Positions 25,779 through 33,569 of a stretch of 64,000 nt of DNA are shown here, piece after piece. Each line of letters begins with the position of its first letter. Position 1 is the stretch's first letter. The notes under the pieces are model-generated. The model saw only the letters and a program-made list of their open reading frames with translations, had not been told where the DNA came from and made no database searches. The position numbers and the translations under genes were made by a program. Source of the stretch: CAYMAI01 sp964388445 (lineage in GTDB: Bacteria > 4484-113 > JAGGVC01); contig CAYMAI010000003.1 of assembly GCA_964388445.1 (NCBI GenBank), positions 186,001 through 250,000 of the forward strand, read 5' to 3'.

Positions 25779-25913
25779 ATGTATATATTTGCATTGAAGC
25801 AAGTCGCGCCGATCGCGGCGCAAAATTGCGCACGCTTGTGCGCGCTGAACGTTGAAACCGGCATCCTCGCGATGGATAAAGAGCTTTTCGGAAATGGGGG
25901 TAGTCCGCCTTAA
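25779..25913 (+). CDS. Possible 44-residue leader peptide
   Basis: ATG 25779 lies eight bases after a strong GGAGG. The product begins MYIFALKQVAPIAAQNCARL and ends NGGSPP before TAA 25911-25913. Two of the hairpins lie inside it, so the base order is constrained by RNA structure and the peptide itself may not matter. A ribosome at the stop codon would cover the GTAGTC arm at 25900-25905. I have no homologue to offer. Confidence 0.4.
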   Translation: MYIFALKQVAPIAAQNCARLCALNVETGILAMDKELFGNGGSPP

Positions 25914-25944
25914 CGGCACTTGCATTTTTTGCATTAAGACTACG

Positions 25945-25973
25945 CCCTCTTCCATCGAAGAGGGTTTTTTTTT
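25945..25973 (+). terminator. Strong intrinsic terminator
   Basis: CCCTCTTC (25945-25952), loop CATC, GAAGAGGG (25957-25964), then nine T residues. It sits 61 bases before the next start codon, placing it between the leader ORF and the acetyltransferase operon. Confidence 0.92.
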
Positions 25974-26034
25974 GCCGGAATTGCGGTGAAAACAGGCGCG
26001 CTGGCGCCGATAGCACCAAGGAGAACGGAAAACC

Positions 26035-26229
26035 GTGAAAAAGAACAACGAAAAGGCGCGAAGAATATCTCTCGCCCGTAAGGATTGGGCCAAGTTCAAG
26101 GCGTCCAACCACGGGCAAGGACCGCACCGCGATAAGTCGAAATACACGCGCAAGGACAAACATGACGACGTTGCGGATGGCGAACAAAAGGATTTCATCG
26201 AAGAAATCGGAGGAAAAGAAGATGAGTAA
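26035..26229 (+). CDS. Small, highly basic 64-residue protein
   Basis: 64 residues from GTG 26035, with AAGGAG about 11 bases before it. The first 45 residues are strongly basic (KKNNEKARRISLARKDWAKF, then PHRDKSKYTRKDKH) and the last 15 are acidic. The central RKDKH-type stretch resembles small ribosome- or RNA-associated basic proteins, but I cannot name a family. Its stop lies eight bases inside the following acetyltransferase gene, so translation is coupled. First gene after the attenuator-like leader. Confidence 0.7.
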   Translation: MKKNNEKARRISLARKDWAKFKASNHGQGPHRDKSKYTRKDKHDDVADGEQKDFIEEIGGKEDE

Positions 26230-27364
26230 TTGTGTTTTAACGGACGGACTAATCGGCTTAAGGCCGATTGAAAAGAGCGATGTGGATTTCATGTGGCGGC
26301 TCGAACTTGAACCGAATCCCCACGACGGAATCGGCTTGATGCCGCGCAGCGAAGCCGAGCGAAGAATCGAAAAAGAATATTGGGGCGACAAGTCCAAAGT
26401 ATTCGTCATCGAGTCAATGCGCAACGGTGAACCCGAACCTATCGGTGTAATCGGCTCGGATATGGAAGATTGGAAAAACGGGATCGAGATCGGTACAACC
26501 GTAATGTCGAAATGGCGCCGATGCGGCATTGGCTCACGCGCAAAGGTGCTGATTTGCGATTACTTGTTTGGAACATACCCCGTCGAACGAATTGAATTGA
26601 TGACCTGGGCTGAAAACCTAGCCGCCATCCGCTCGGCGGAAAAGGCTGGATTTACGCAAGAGGGAATATCGCGAAGAGAAAAATTCATTCGCGGCGCCTG
26701 GCGCGACTTCGCCAGGTATTCTATTCTTCGCGAAGAATTTCCCGGCGCAAAAAAGCGGTTTTACGAAACAGCGGCGGAACATATCGAGCAGCGCGAAGTT
26801 TCCGCGTCCGAAATGGGTATTGAAGTCCTTAAAGGCGATTTGATAAACCTGCGGCCAGTAGGTAGCGAGCACGTGGGATTTCTGGCGCGGCTATTCACCA
26901 ACCAGTGGCGTTTTCTGCATCATGAATTTGTTGCCGAAGACGAGATGAAAAAGGAAAACGACGGTGAAGACTCGTTCTGGGGCGATAAGAACCGTGTGTT
27001 CCTTATCGAAACAAAAGCTGGCGAAGTGCTGGGCAAAGTCGGAATCTGGTCGTACGATGAACGAAATCTCCAGGCTGAAGTCGGCACGCTTATATTGCCC
27101 GAAGTCGAGCGCGGCAAAGGCTACGGAACCGAGGCGAAGCTATTATGCATGGACTATGCATTTCAAGTATGGCCGCTAAACCGGATATGGGCCGGCACTA
27201 ACCAATACAATCGCGCCGCAAGATGCTCGCTTTCGCGGGCGGGACTGCGCCTCACGCAGGTGTTTTCCGGAATTCAAACGGGAACGCGCAGCCCGGACGG
27301 CGCGGCGTTATACGGAGTTACGCGAGAAGAGTTTTACAACGAAAGGAGTACACCAGATGCATAA
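26222..27364 (+). CDS. Tandem double GNAT acetyltransferase (RimJ-like)
   Basis: 380 residues with two GNAT domains. Domain 1 (about 5-170) has acetyl-CoA loop RRCGIGSRA followed by ELMTWAENLAAIRSAEKAGF; domain 2 (about 205-375) has ERGKGYGTEA and a similar NxxxARCSLSRAGL end. The pair resembles RimJ/RimL-type N-acetyltransferases that act on protein N-termini or small amines. ATG 26222 is chosen because GAGG lies before it and it overlaps the basic-protein gene by eight bases. Substrate unknown; antibiotic acetylation is possible but not shown by the sequence. Confidence 0.82.
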   Translation: MSNCVLTDGLIGLRPIEKSDVDFMWRLELEPNPHDGIGLMPRSEAERRIEKEYWGDKSKVFVIESMRNGEPEPIGVIGSDMEDWKNGIEIGTTVMSKWRRCGIGSRAKVLICDYLFGTYPVERIELMTWAENLAAIRSAEKAGFTQEGISRREKFIRGAWRDFARYSILREEFPGAKKRFYETAAEHIEQREVSASEMGIEVLKGDLINLRPVGSEHVGFLARLFTNQWRFLHHEFVAEDEMKKENDGEDSFWGDKNRVFLIETKAGEVLGKVGIWSYDERNLQAEVGTLILPEVERGKGYGTEAKLLCMDYAFQVWPLNRIWAGTNQYNRAARCSLSRAGLRLTQVFSGIQTGTRSPDGAALYGVTREEFYNERSTPDA

Positions 27365-27947
27365 ACACAAAAGCGTTACGCTAATTCCGCTCGACAGCAA
27401 GAATTCGGCTGAATTTTGCGGCATACTTAACCGCGTCTATTGGCGCGACAAGTATGAAATCGAGCGTATCGAGGAGATTGAAAAAAAGCTGAAGGACCTT
27501 AAGTATGGCAATTACAAATCTCCGGCGGTTTTGGTGCGCAGAAATTCGGACGAAATGATTCTAGGCTACTTGAAACTTAAGCCTTGCGGATGGAGCATGC
27601 ACGGATCATTCGAAGCCCACGCGGACCCGGCCATAGAACTGGACGAGGAATGCTGGCACGACGCCCTTGAGTTCGCACGCGATTTCATCGCAAATGAGTA
27701 TTCCAAACTCCGCGTTTATTCGACATCAATCGTAAACCACGATCCGCTGTTTCCCTTATACGAGCGGCTCGGGTTTAGGAACGCGGGTTTGTATAGAAAA
27801 GCCAGATTCGTACGCGGCGAGTTTTGCGACGAGGCGGAGTTCGAGTTCATATGCGATACGCCCTATCCTGTTACAGCAATGTCGATTTCGGAGTTATCGG
27901 GTGCCGGAGGAAAGCCGCCGGATTGGAAGGAAATGGGCGGACATTAG
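27357..27947 (+). CDS. GNAT family acetyltransferase, third in the operon
   Basis: 196 residues, overlapping the previous gene by eight bases, the same overlap as at its other junction. The N-terminus and YERLGFRNAGLYRKARFVRGEF are GNAT-like, although the acetyl-CoA loop is degenerate, so it may be a weak or non-catalytic member. A short acidic/Gly tail ends the protein. With the two-domain protein upstream it gives three GNAT units in one transcript. Confidence 0.65.
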   Translation: MHKHKSVTLIPLDSKNSAEFCGILNRVYWRDKYEIERIEEIEKKLKDLKYGNYKSPAVLVRRNSDEMILGYLKLKPCGWSMHGSFEAHADPAIELDEECWHDALEFARDFIANEYSKLRVYSTSIVNHDPLFPLYERLGFRNAGLYRKARFVRGEFCDEAEFEFICDTPYPVTAMSISELSGAGGKPPDWKEMGGH

Positions 27948-27991
27948 TCAAATCGAAGCGGTTTTTTGGCATTAAAGCTGCGTCGAAAAGT

Positions 27992-28019
27992 TTGAAATTT
28001 CCCTTTCGGCCGGTATAAT
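27992..28019 (+). promoter_or_regulatory. Promoter of tRNA-Ala
   Basis: TTGAAA (27992-27997), 16-base spacer, TATAAT (28014-28019). The tRNA begins ten bases later. Confidence 0.8.
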
Positions 28020-28029
28020 GGAAAGAAGT

Positions 28030-28102
28030 GGGCCGGTGGCTCAGCTGGGAGAGCGCATCCCTCGCACGGATGAGGTCGTGGGTTCGAATCCCATCCGGTC
28101 CA
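28030..28102 (+). tRNA. tRNA-Ala (anticodon CGC)
   Basis: Cloverleaf of 73 bases: acceptor GGGCCGG/CCGGTCC with the G3-U70 pair that is the alanine identity element, D arm GCTC/GAGC, anticodon stem CATCC/GGATG with loop CTCGCAC (CGC, reads GCG), T arm GTGGG-TTCGAAT-CCCAT, discriminator A. CCA is not encoded. A run of T residues follows directly and may end transcription. Confidence 0.95.
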
Positions 28103-28172
28103 CTTTTTTTTGCATCGGGCCAATTACCGGCTTTATGCGCATTACCGACACAAAAAAGCTTTTACCATTGGC

Positions 28173-29165
28173 TTAATTCGGCCAATCCATAGCGACAACT
28201 TCCTTGATCAAGTTCATTGCGAGAACTTCCGCTTCCTTGGCTGAATCTAAAGCCTGTGCTGCTTCCTCAACCGCAGGGCTTTCCTTGTTTACGGGCATCC
28301 CCCACTCGCCGGGGAATGGGTACACCTCCGCCACGCGCTTCATTTCAGCGGCAGCCTTGGAATAATTTGTTGCGGCTAGCTTTAGAAGCTCTTCTGCGAA
28401 TGCCCTCCTCGCCGCGATTTCGAATAAAAATTCTGCCGCGAAGCATTTCGCTTCGGCAAAGCAAGCAGCGTTGTAAGCGTTTCCGCCTCCGTCGGCCGTC
28501 CCGCCGCGTAGCGCCGATATCCACGCATCGTACGAATCCGCACCGAAATTGTACTTGCCGTTCGGACGGCTCCAAAGTTCTACTGCCCTTGATAGCGACC
28601 ATCTGTCGGCGAAATCCGGGTCGAGCGTAGCGGATTCCGGAAACGCCAAAACGTAAATTCCACCTGGCGCATCAAGCTCGTCGAATTTAACCGGCGGCTG
28701 TTCTTGGCCGCATAGGCGCTTAAAGCTGTCAACAATGTACGAATCGGCATCCGTTCCAACCACTATTGCGAACTCCGGGATGTATGCGCCCCAAATAACG
28801 CATGGCCGGCCGGCTTCCGTTTCCCTCAGAGCTATTTCGAACGCGATTTTGCAATGCCGGGCGGTTTCGCCGTCAGCTGTTTTGATGGTGTGGCATTTGC
28901 CGCCATAAAAAGACAACGGGGCGCGACCGAGAAATCTGGCTGCCCAGTTAAGTGAATCCCAATCCAACATATTCGGGGCTGACGGGCAAAGCGCGGGATG
29001 AATACACTGGTGAAAAGCGTATCCGCTGAATCCCGCCACCTGCGCCAGAGTACATTCGCTACCGAGAGCCTTTATGCAGCCCGTGGTGGCGGAAACCCAC
29101 GAAAGCCAAGCGCTTTGATACTCGGCGGAAATTGTCCGCCGCGCCGATGCTTGAGGTACTGACAT
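28173..29165 (-). CDS. Putative papain-fold (BtrH/C39-like) protein, unknown role
   Basis: 330 residues from ATG 29165, which follows a strong AAGGAGG. The N-terminal half has a cysteine in TTGCIKALGSECTLAQVAGFS, then RPCVIWGAYIPEFAIVVG and SYIVDSF, which resembles the BtrH_N/C39-like cysteine-peptidase fold with possible Cys and His in place. The C-terminal half is helical. Such proteins transfer acyl groups or cleave amides, but no substrate is suggested by the neighbours. I regard the fold as a guess. It converges on tRNA-Ala and diverges from nadA. Confidence 0.45.
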   Translation of the reverse strand: MSVPQASARRTISAEYQSAWLSWVSATTGCIKALGSECTLAQVAGFSGYAFHQCIHPALCPSAPNMLDWDSLNWAARFLGRAPLSFYGGKCHTIKTADGETARHCKIAFEIALRETEAGRPCVIWGAYIPEFAIVVGTDADSYIVDSFKRLCGQEQPPVKFDELDAPGGIYVLAFPESATLDPDFADRWSLSRAVELWSRPNGKYNFGADSYDAWISALRGGTADGGGNAYNAACFAEAKCFAAEFLFEIAARRAFAEELLKLAATNYSKAAAEMKRVAEVYPFPGEWGMPVNKESPAVEEAAQALDSAKEAEVLAMNLIKEVVAMDWPN

Positions 29166-29310
29166 TTGTTTCCTCCTTTTGAACCGAACAAATTTTATCA
29201 CATGACTAGCGTTAACAAATCATGATAGAAACTTCTTCGGTTTCTTCAACTTTTAATTTCCGGTGGTATTCTTTATCTGCGCCGTTCGATGTTACGGCAA
29301 AGGAAGTTCG

Positions 29311-30327
29311 ATGGCATTAGTAGAAGATGTCGCATTCAGTTCCGCCCAAGTTGAGGAGGAGGCGCGCCGCCTGCTCGAATCGCTCGGCGAAGTTCAATGG
29401 AATCTGGAAGCCTGCCTACAAATAGCGCCGGTTACTCTGGAAATCGCACGTTTAAAGCGGGAAAAAAACGCCGTAATTTTGGCTCATAGCTATCAGACAC
29501 CCGACATTATTTTCGGCATTGCCGATTTTGCGGGCGATTCGCTCGGTCTTTCGAGAGAAGCGGCGAGCACTTCCGCTGACATAATCGTTTTTTGCGGCGT
29601 TAAATTTATGGCTGAAACCGCCAAAATTCTGTCGCCAGAAAAGACCGTATTGATGCCCTCGCCCGAAGCCGGATGTTCGCTATCGGAAAGCATTACGGCG
29701 GCCGACGTGCGCGCCTTAAAAGAAAAATATCCCGGCGTTCCGGTCGTTTGCTATGTGAATACCGCGGCGGAAGTTAAGGCCGAAAGCGACGCTTGCTGTA
29801 CCAGCGGCAATGCGCTGAAAGTTGTGAATGCCCAGCCGGGTTCGCGCGTGATATTCATTCCGGACAAGCTGATGGCGAAAAACCTTCAAGCCGAAACGGA
29901 TAAAGAAATAATTACCTGGGACGGCACGTGCATAGTCCACGAGGAATTCAACCCGAAAAGCATCGAGGTTTGGAAGTCTCTTTATCCCGACTTGCAGGTG
30001 CTTGCTCACACGGAATGCGACAGCGCGGTTGTTGAAATCGCGGACATGGCAGGCTCTACGGAAGGCATGATTTCGTACATCAAGGAATCGAACGGCAAGC
30101 GATTCATGCTGATAACAGAATGCGGCCTATCGGACAGGCTTCGCGTTGAGTTCGGCGGCGAAAAGCAGTTCCTCGGAAGCTGCGTGCTCTGTCCGTATAT
30201 GAAAATGGTCGAACTTCCGCTCGTGCTCGAATGTCTTAAGAACCCCGCTCCGGAGCAAATCGTGTCACTCGACGCGGATATTGTCGCCCGTGCTAGAAGG
30301 GCCATCGACCAAATGCTGATGTATTGA
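29311..30327 (+). CDS. nadA: Quinolinate synthase NadA
   Basis: 338 residues. AHSYQTPDIIFGIADFAGDSLGLSR is split over the substrate site and the three conserved cysteines are visible in FCGVKFMAET, DACCTSGNA and SCVLCPYMKM, binding one [4Fe-4S] cluster. It condenses iminoaspartate with dihydroxyacetone phosphate to quinolinate in NAD synthesis. No nadB or nadC is adjacent. ATG 29311 has AAAGGAAG upstream; earlier in-frame starts lack it. Confidence 0.95.
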   Translation: MALVEDVAFSSAQVEEEARRLLESLGEVQWNLEACLQIAPVTLEIARLKREKNAVILAHSYQTPDIIFGIADFAGDSLGLSREAASTSADIIVFCGVKFMAETAKILSPEKTVLMPSPEAGCSLSESITAADVRALKEKYPGVPVVCYVNTAAEVKAESDACCTSGNALKVVNAQPGSRVIFIPDKLMAKNLQAETDKEIITWDGTCIVHEEFNPKSIEVWKSLYPDLQVLAHTECDSAVVEIADMAGSTEGMISYIKESNGKRFMLITECGLSDRLRVEFGGEKQFLGSCVLCPYMKMVELPLVLECLKNPAPEQIVSLDADIVARARRAIDQMLMY

Positions 30328-30386
30328 TTTTGGTATTGAGTTGAGTATCTGATTTTCAAACTGTGCCGTTGTGGCGACTTCGGATG

Positions 30387-30392
30387 TATACT
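30387..30392 (+). promoter_or_regulatory. -10 box of a leaderless small-membrane-protein operon
   Basis: TATACT, then six bases (TCGCTC), then GTG 30399. The exact spacing matches other leaderless genes in this window. Confidence 0.55.
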
Positions 30393-30398
30393 TCGCTC

Positions 30399-30743
30399 GT
30401 GAATCTCAACACGCTGAAATTTTTTGGCAAAATTTACTGGCAGGTCGCGTTTATCGCTTTCGCCTTGTCGCTTGCAAAACCGGTGTGGTCCGCAGCTTAC
30501 GCCGTGATTTTCCGTATGGAAACCGGAAGGTGGATCTCGGCCTCTTCAATGCAAGATCCTATTGAAGGTCTTGCTTGGCGCGCATTCATTCTCTTCGGTT
30601 TGGGCGTGCTAATTCAAGTTTTGATAACCGGATGCGACTTTGCTTCAAAAAGCAGGCACGTAATCGCTGGCTTCCTAGGCATTCAATTGATTGAAGGTAG
30701 TGCTGAAATCGATTTGCCGGATAGTCATTCCCAAGGGGGTTAA
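30399..30743 (+). CDS. Small integral membrane protein, unknown
   Basis: 114 residues from GTG 30399, with two hydrophobic segments (YWQVAFIAFALSLAKPVW and FILFGLGVLIQVLI). No family recognised. The GTG is chosen on the -10-to-start spacing; an earlier ATG would lie upstream of the expected transcript start. It overlaps no other gene and is three bases ahead of a second small membrane gene. Confidence 0.6.
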   Translation: MNLNTLKFFGKIYWQVAFIAFALSLAKPVWSAAYAVIFRMETGRWISASSMQDPIEGLAWRAFILFGLGVLIQVLITGCDFASKSRHVIAGFLGIQLIEGSAEIDLPDSHSQGG

Positions 30744-30746
30744 TCG

Positions 30747-31016
30747 ATGATTAGAAAGCTGTTGAACGCATATTGGATCGTTGCCGCATTAGCATTGGTT
30801 TTAACGATTGCGGGCGATGTAAATTACTTTTACTTTCAATCTGACGAGTATTCTTCGAATTCCGCTTGGACAATGATATTGATGCTTGGAAGCAGATGGA
30901 ATTCTGCCGCGCAGTTCCTTGCATTCGGTATAGCGTGCGAATGCCTGTATGTAATCGGCGAAACCATCGGCGACATTGCCCGCTCGAAAGAGCCGCCGCA
31001 AAACAGGCTTTACTGA
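30747..31016 (+). CDS. Small integral membrane protein, unknown, second in operon
   Basis: 89 residues with two hydrophobic segments (IVAALALVLTIAGDV and FLAFGIACECLYVIG). AAGGGGG lies before ATG 30747. This clear Shine-Dalgarno sequence in an internal gene contrasts with the leaderless start of the first gene. The gene pair has no recognisable function; it converges on the acyl-CoA dehydrogenase gene. Confidence 0.6.
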   Translation: MIRKLLNAYWIVAALALVLTIAGDVNYFYFQSDEYSSNSAWTMILMLGSRWNSAAQFLAFGIACECLYVIGETIGDIARSKEPPQNRLY

Positions 31017-31057
31017 TTCGTAAAATCTAGATTCGGTCTAGCGAACAAACCTTTACG

Positions 31058-32215
31058 CTATCCTGCCGCTAATTCCGAAAGCAAATTCCGCGCAATTACA
31101 AGCCGCTGGATTTCGTTTGTTCCTTCGTAAATCGTCGTGATTTTTGAGTCGCGGAAGAAGCGCTCCGCCGGAAAGTCGGTCGTGTAGCCGTAGCCGCCCA
31201 AAATTTGAACGGCACGCTCCGCTATCCAAACTGCAGATTCGCTGGCATACATCTTCGCCATCGCGCTTTCCATCGTGTGTTTCATCTTCTTCTCTTTCAT
31301 CCAGGCTGCCTTGTAAACAAGCAGTCTCGACGCCTCGATGCGGGTGCGCATTTCGGCTAGGTAATTGCCGATGGATTGAAATTCGACGATCTTCTGACCG
31401 AAAGCCTCACGCTCGTTGGCGTATTTCAATGCACATTCGTAGGCGCCTTGAGCGATGCCTAAAGCCTGCGCCCCGATGCCTACCCGGGAAACATCCAGCG
31501 CGCTGAAGGCGATTTTGATGCCTTCGTTTTCAGTGCCCATCAAGTTCTCGACCGGCACTTCTACGTTTTCATACACCATTTCGGCGGTATCGCTCGCACG
31601 AAGGCCGAGTTTGTCTTCGATTTTGCTTACGGTAATGCCCGGCCAGCTTTTTTCCACTATGAAGCAGCTAATGCCCTTCGCGGGTTTTGCTGTTTGGTCG
31701 GTTCTGGCAAATAAAACGATTAGGTCGGCTGATTTTCCGTTAGTAACCCAAAGTTTCGTGCCGTTGACTACGAATTTTCCATCTCTCATATCCGCCCTGC
31801 ACGATAAGCTTGCAGCGTCACTTCCGGCTCCGGCTTCGCTTAAACTGTATGCGGCAATCCATTCTCCGCTTGCCAGCTTCGGCAGGAACTTGTGCTTTTG
31901 TTCCTCGGTACCCCAATTGACTATCGTTTTCGTCGTCAGTCCGGCCTGCACCGCGAACGCAACCGAAAAGGACGCATCGACGCGCGCCAGCTCCTCGATG
32001 ACGATACATTCCGAAACGTCGTCCAGAGGGTTGCCACCGTATTCTTCGGGAACGGCCATTCCTGCGAAACCTAGTTCGCTGAATTTCTCCCATTGCTCGC
32101 GGGCAAAGGTTTTCGATTGGTCACGCTCGAGCGCGCCGGGCGCAAGCTCGGTTTCCGCGAAATCGCGAACGGTTTCGCGAATCATTTTCTGGTCGTCAGA
32201 GTAGGCGAACTCCAT
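31058..32215 (-). CDS. Acyl-CoA dehydrogenase (short-chain, Bcd/ACADS-like)
   Basis: 385 residues, complete. SEAGAGSDAASL, LWVTNGKSADL, and the C-terminal LGGYGYTTDFPAERFFRDSKI are standard; the catalytic glutamate is in IYEGTNEIQRLV. It is an FAD enzyme that oxidises acyl-CoA to enoyl-CoA, passing electrons to ETF. No ETF or other beta-oxidation gene is next to it. TATAAT lies at 32252-32257 and GGAGGG precedes ATG 32215, so it has a normal leader. Confidence 0.94.
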   Translation of the reverse strand: MEFAYSDDQKMIRETVRDFAETELAPGALERDQSKTFAREQWEKFSELGFAGMAVPEEYGGNPLDDVSECIVIEELARVDASFSVAFAVQAGLTTKTIVNWGTEEQKHKFLPKLASGEWIAAYSLSEAGAGSDAASLSCRADMRDGKFVVNGTKLWVTNGKSADLIVLFARTDQTAKPAKGISCFIVEKSWPGITVSKIEDKLGLRASDTAEMVYENVEVPVENLMGTENEGIKIAFSALDVSRVGIGAQALGIAQGAYECALKYANEREAFGQKIVEFQSIGNYLAEMRTRIEASRLLVYKAAWMKEKKMKHTMESAMAKMYASESAVWIAERAVQILGGYGYTTDFPAERFFRDSKITTIYEGTNEIQRLVIARNLLSELAAG

Positions 32216-32308
32216 AATGCCCTCCGGAATCCTGAAAATAGGAAGCTACAGATTATATCAACCTCGGCGTTTGGGCAATAAATGCGGCGCATGTGATTTA
32301 CACGCCGT

Positions 32309-33553
32309 TTATTCGCGTTCTTTCGGTTTCGATAATTCCAAAATCCTTTCTACCGCTATTCCGAGCGGGTCGGGTTTGGCAATTTGACCGTACAGATCCT
32401 CCAAATCGGCCAGCATTTTGTTTCGTGCGTCGCCTGCATATATCAAATGGCTTACTTCGACGCTTATCGTCGGCGCGGCGAATTTTTCCTTAATCAGCTC
32501 CGGAATTATTTCCCGGCCGGCAACGATATTCGGAAACGAATAATATGGGAAATTGAAATTGAGAACCTTTTCGGCAACCCATCGCTGCACTGGCGCAACA
32601 TCGTAGACCATAACCATCGGCACTTTTGCCAGCGCGGCGATGTGAAGCACAGTGCCGCTTTTACCCACCACAACCCGGGAATGGCAAATTGCTTCGGATG
32701 CGCTGTCGGCTCCGCAAAACGAAATTCTTCCGTCAAGTCCGGCGGCATGCGCTTGTTCTTTTACAAGCTTATCGAACACCTGATGGGCAATCGGGGCGAT
32801 GAAATGCACGTCGTGATAGCGTTCCGCAAGCGATTTCGCTGCCGCAAAAACCGTCGGCGAAATGCTTCTGACTTCTTCCCATCTGCTGCCAGTGAAAAGC
32901 GAAATCCAATAATCGTCAACGGGCGGCGCGGGCGAGCACTTTTCGAGGCGAACAAATTTTTCCCTTGAAAGCGTTGGCTTTGAGATTGCGGACATCGGAT
33001 GCCCTATGAAATCATGTGGCAATTCCAGCTTTTTATACGCTTCAAGGCTTACTGGATAAATCAAAAAGAACCAATCCACAAAGCCTTTGAATTCCTCGAA
33101 ACGCCTCAGATTCGATGGCGCGTCAAAATATCTGCCGTCGAACGCTCCTTCCCATTTGACAGGCGCTACGTGATAAACGATTTTGCCTGTGTACCCCTTT
33201 TCACGCAGACTTTTTGCGATTGCGAGATTCACAACGCGGCTATCGACCAAAATTACTACATCGGGATTTCTTTCCAGCAAAAAAGATGTAAACTCGGCCA
33301 CGAGCGCTTGCGGGGATTTTTTCCTCGAAACCAGCATTTTGCCAATGTTGACGATATTCGTCACCGCCCCCATCGCTCCCCATTCCGCGATATCTTCGAA
33401 CAGCTCTGCAGAGCGCTCCTTTAGCCTGTTCGAGCCCAGCCCGAAAACCGCCAGTTCTTCGCTTCGGTCGGCTAACCCTTCTCCGAGCCTGTCCAAAAGC
33501 AGAGCGGCATGATGTTCGCCCGAAAGCTCCGTACATGAAATACCGACTCTCAA
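32309..33553 (-). CDS. lpxB: Lipid-A-disaccharide synthase-like LpxB
   Basis: 414 residues. HVAPVKWEGAFDGR, IGHPMSAI, SGTVLHIAAL and YYSFPNIVAGREIIPELI fit the LpxB glycosyltransferase (GT19) family, which joins UDP-2,3-diacylglucosamine and lipid X. It is more divergent than proteobacterial LpxB (GHPM rather than GHPL). The start is TTG 33553 with GGAG nine bases upstream. It follows an oxidoreductase gene by 16 bases. Its presence, with an LptF/G protein, argues for LPS. Confidence 0.82.
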   Translation of the reverse strand: MRVGISCTELSGEHHAALLLDRLGEGLADRSEELAVFGLGSNRLKERSAELFEDIAEWGAMGAVTNIVNIGKMLVSRKKSPQALVAEFTSFLLERNPDVVILVDSRVVNLAIAKSLREKGYTGKIVYHVAPVKWEGAFDGRYFDAPSNLRRFEEFKGFVDWFFLIYPVSLEAYKKLELPHDFIGHPMSAISKPTLSREKFVRLEKCSPAPPVDDYWISLFTGSRWEEVRSISPTVFAAAKSLAERYHDVHFIAPIAHQVFDKLVKEQAHAAGLDGRISFCGADSASEAICHSRVVVGKSGTVLHIAALAKVPMVMVYDVAPVQRWVAEKVLNFNFPYYSFPNIVAGREIIPELIKEKFAAPTISVEVSHLIYAGDARNKMLADLEDLYGQIAKPDPLGIAVERILELSKPKERE

Positions 33554-33569
33554 TTAAATGCTCCGCAGG

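Larger units (their letters stand above)
25728..25973 (+). ncRNA. Structured leader RNA or small RNA ending in an intrinsic terminator
   Basis: About 246 bases with a promoter at one end and a terminator at the other. Exact hairpins by eye: TCGCCGGA/TCCGGCGA (25729-25736 with 25746-25753), GCGCC/GGCGC near 25806-25820, GCGCAC-GCTT-GTGCGC near 25828-25843, and GTAGTC/GACTAC (25900-25905 with 25938-25943). It contains a 44-codon ORF with GGAGG eight bases upstream. It could be an attenuation leader for the downstream acetyltransferase operon or an independent sRNA. I do not recognise an Rfam class. Confidence 0.6.

Noticed and set aside
25716..25973. T-box, tmRNA or 6S RNA identity for the structured leader
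   Set aside because: No T-box sequence, no tRNA-like acceptor end with CCA and no long central bubble typical of 6S were found.
31455..32204. 249-codon plus-strand frame opposite the acyl-CoA dehydrogenase
   Set aside because: Antisense to a complete conserved gene; composition is Ser/Ala-rich shadow.
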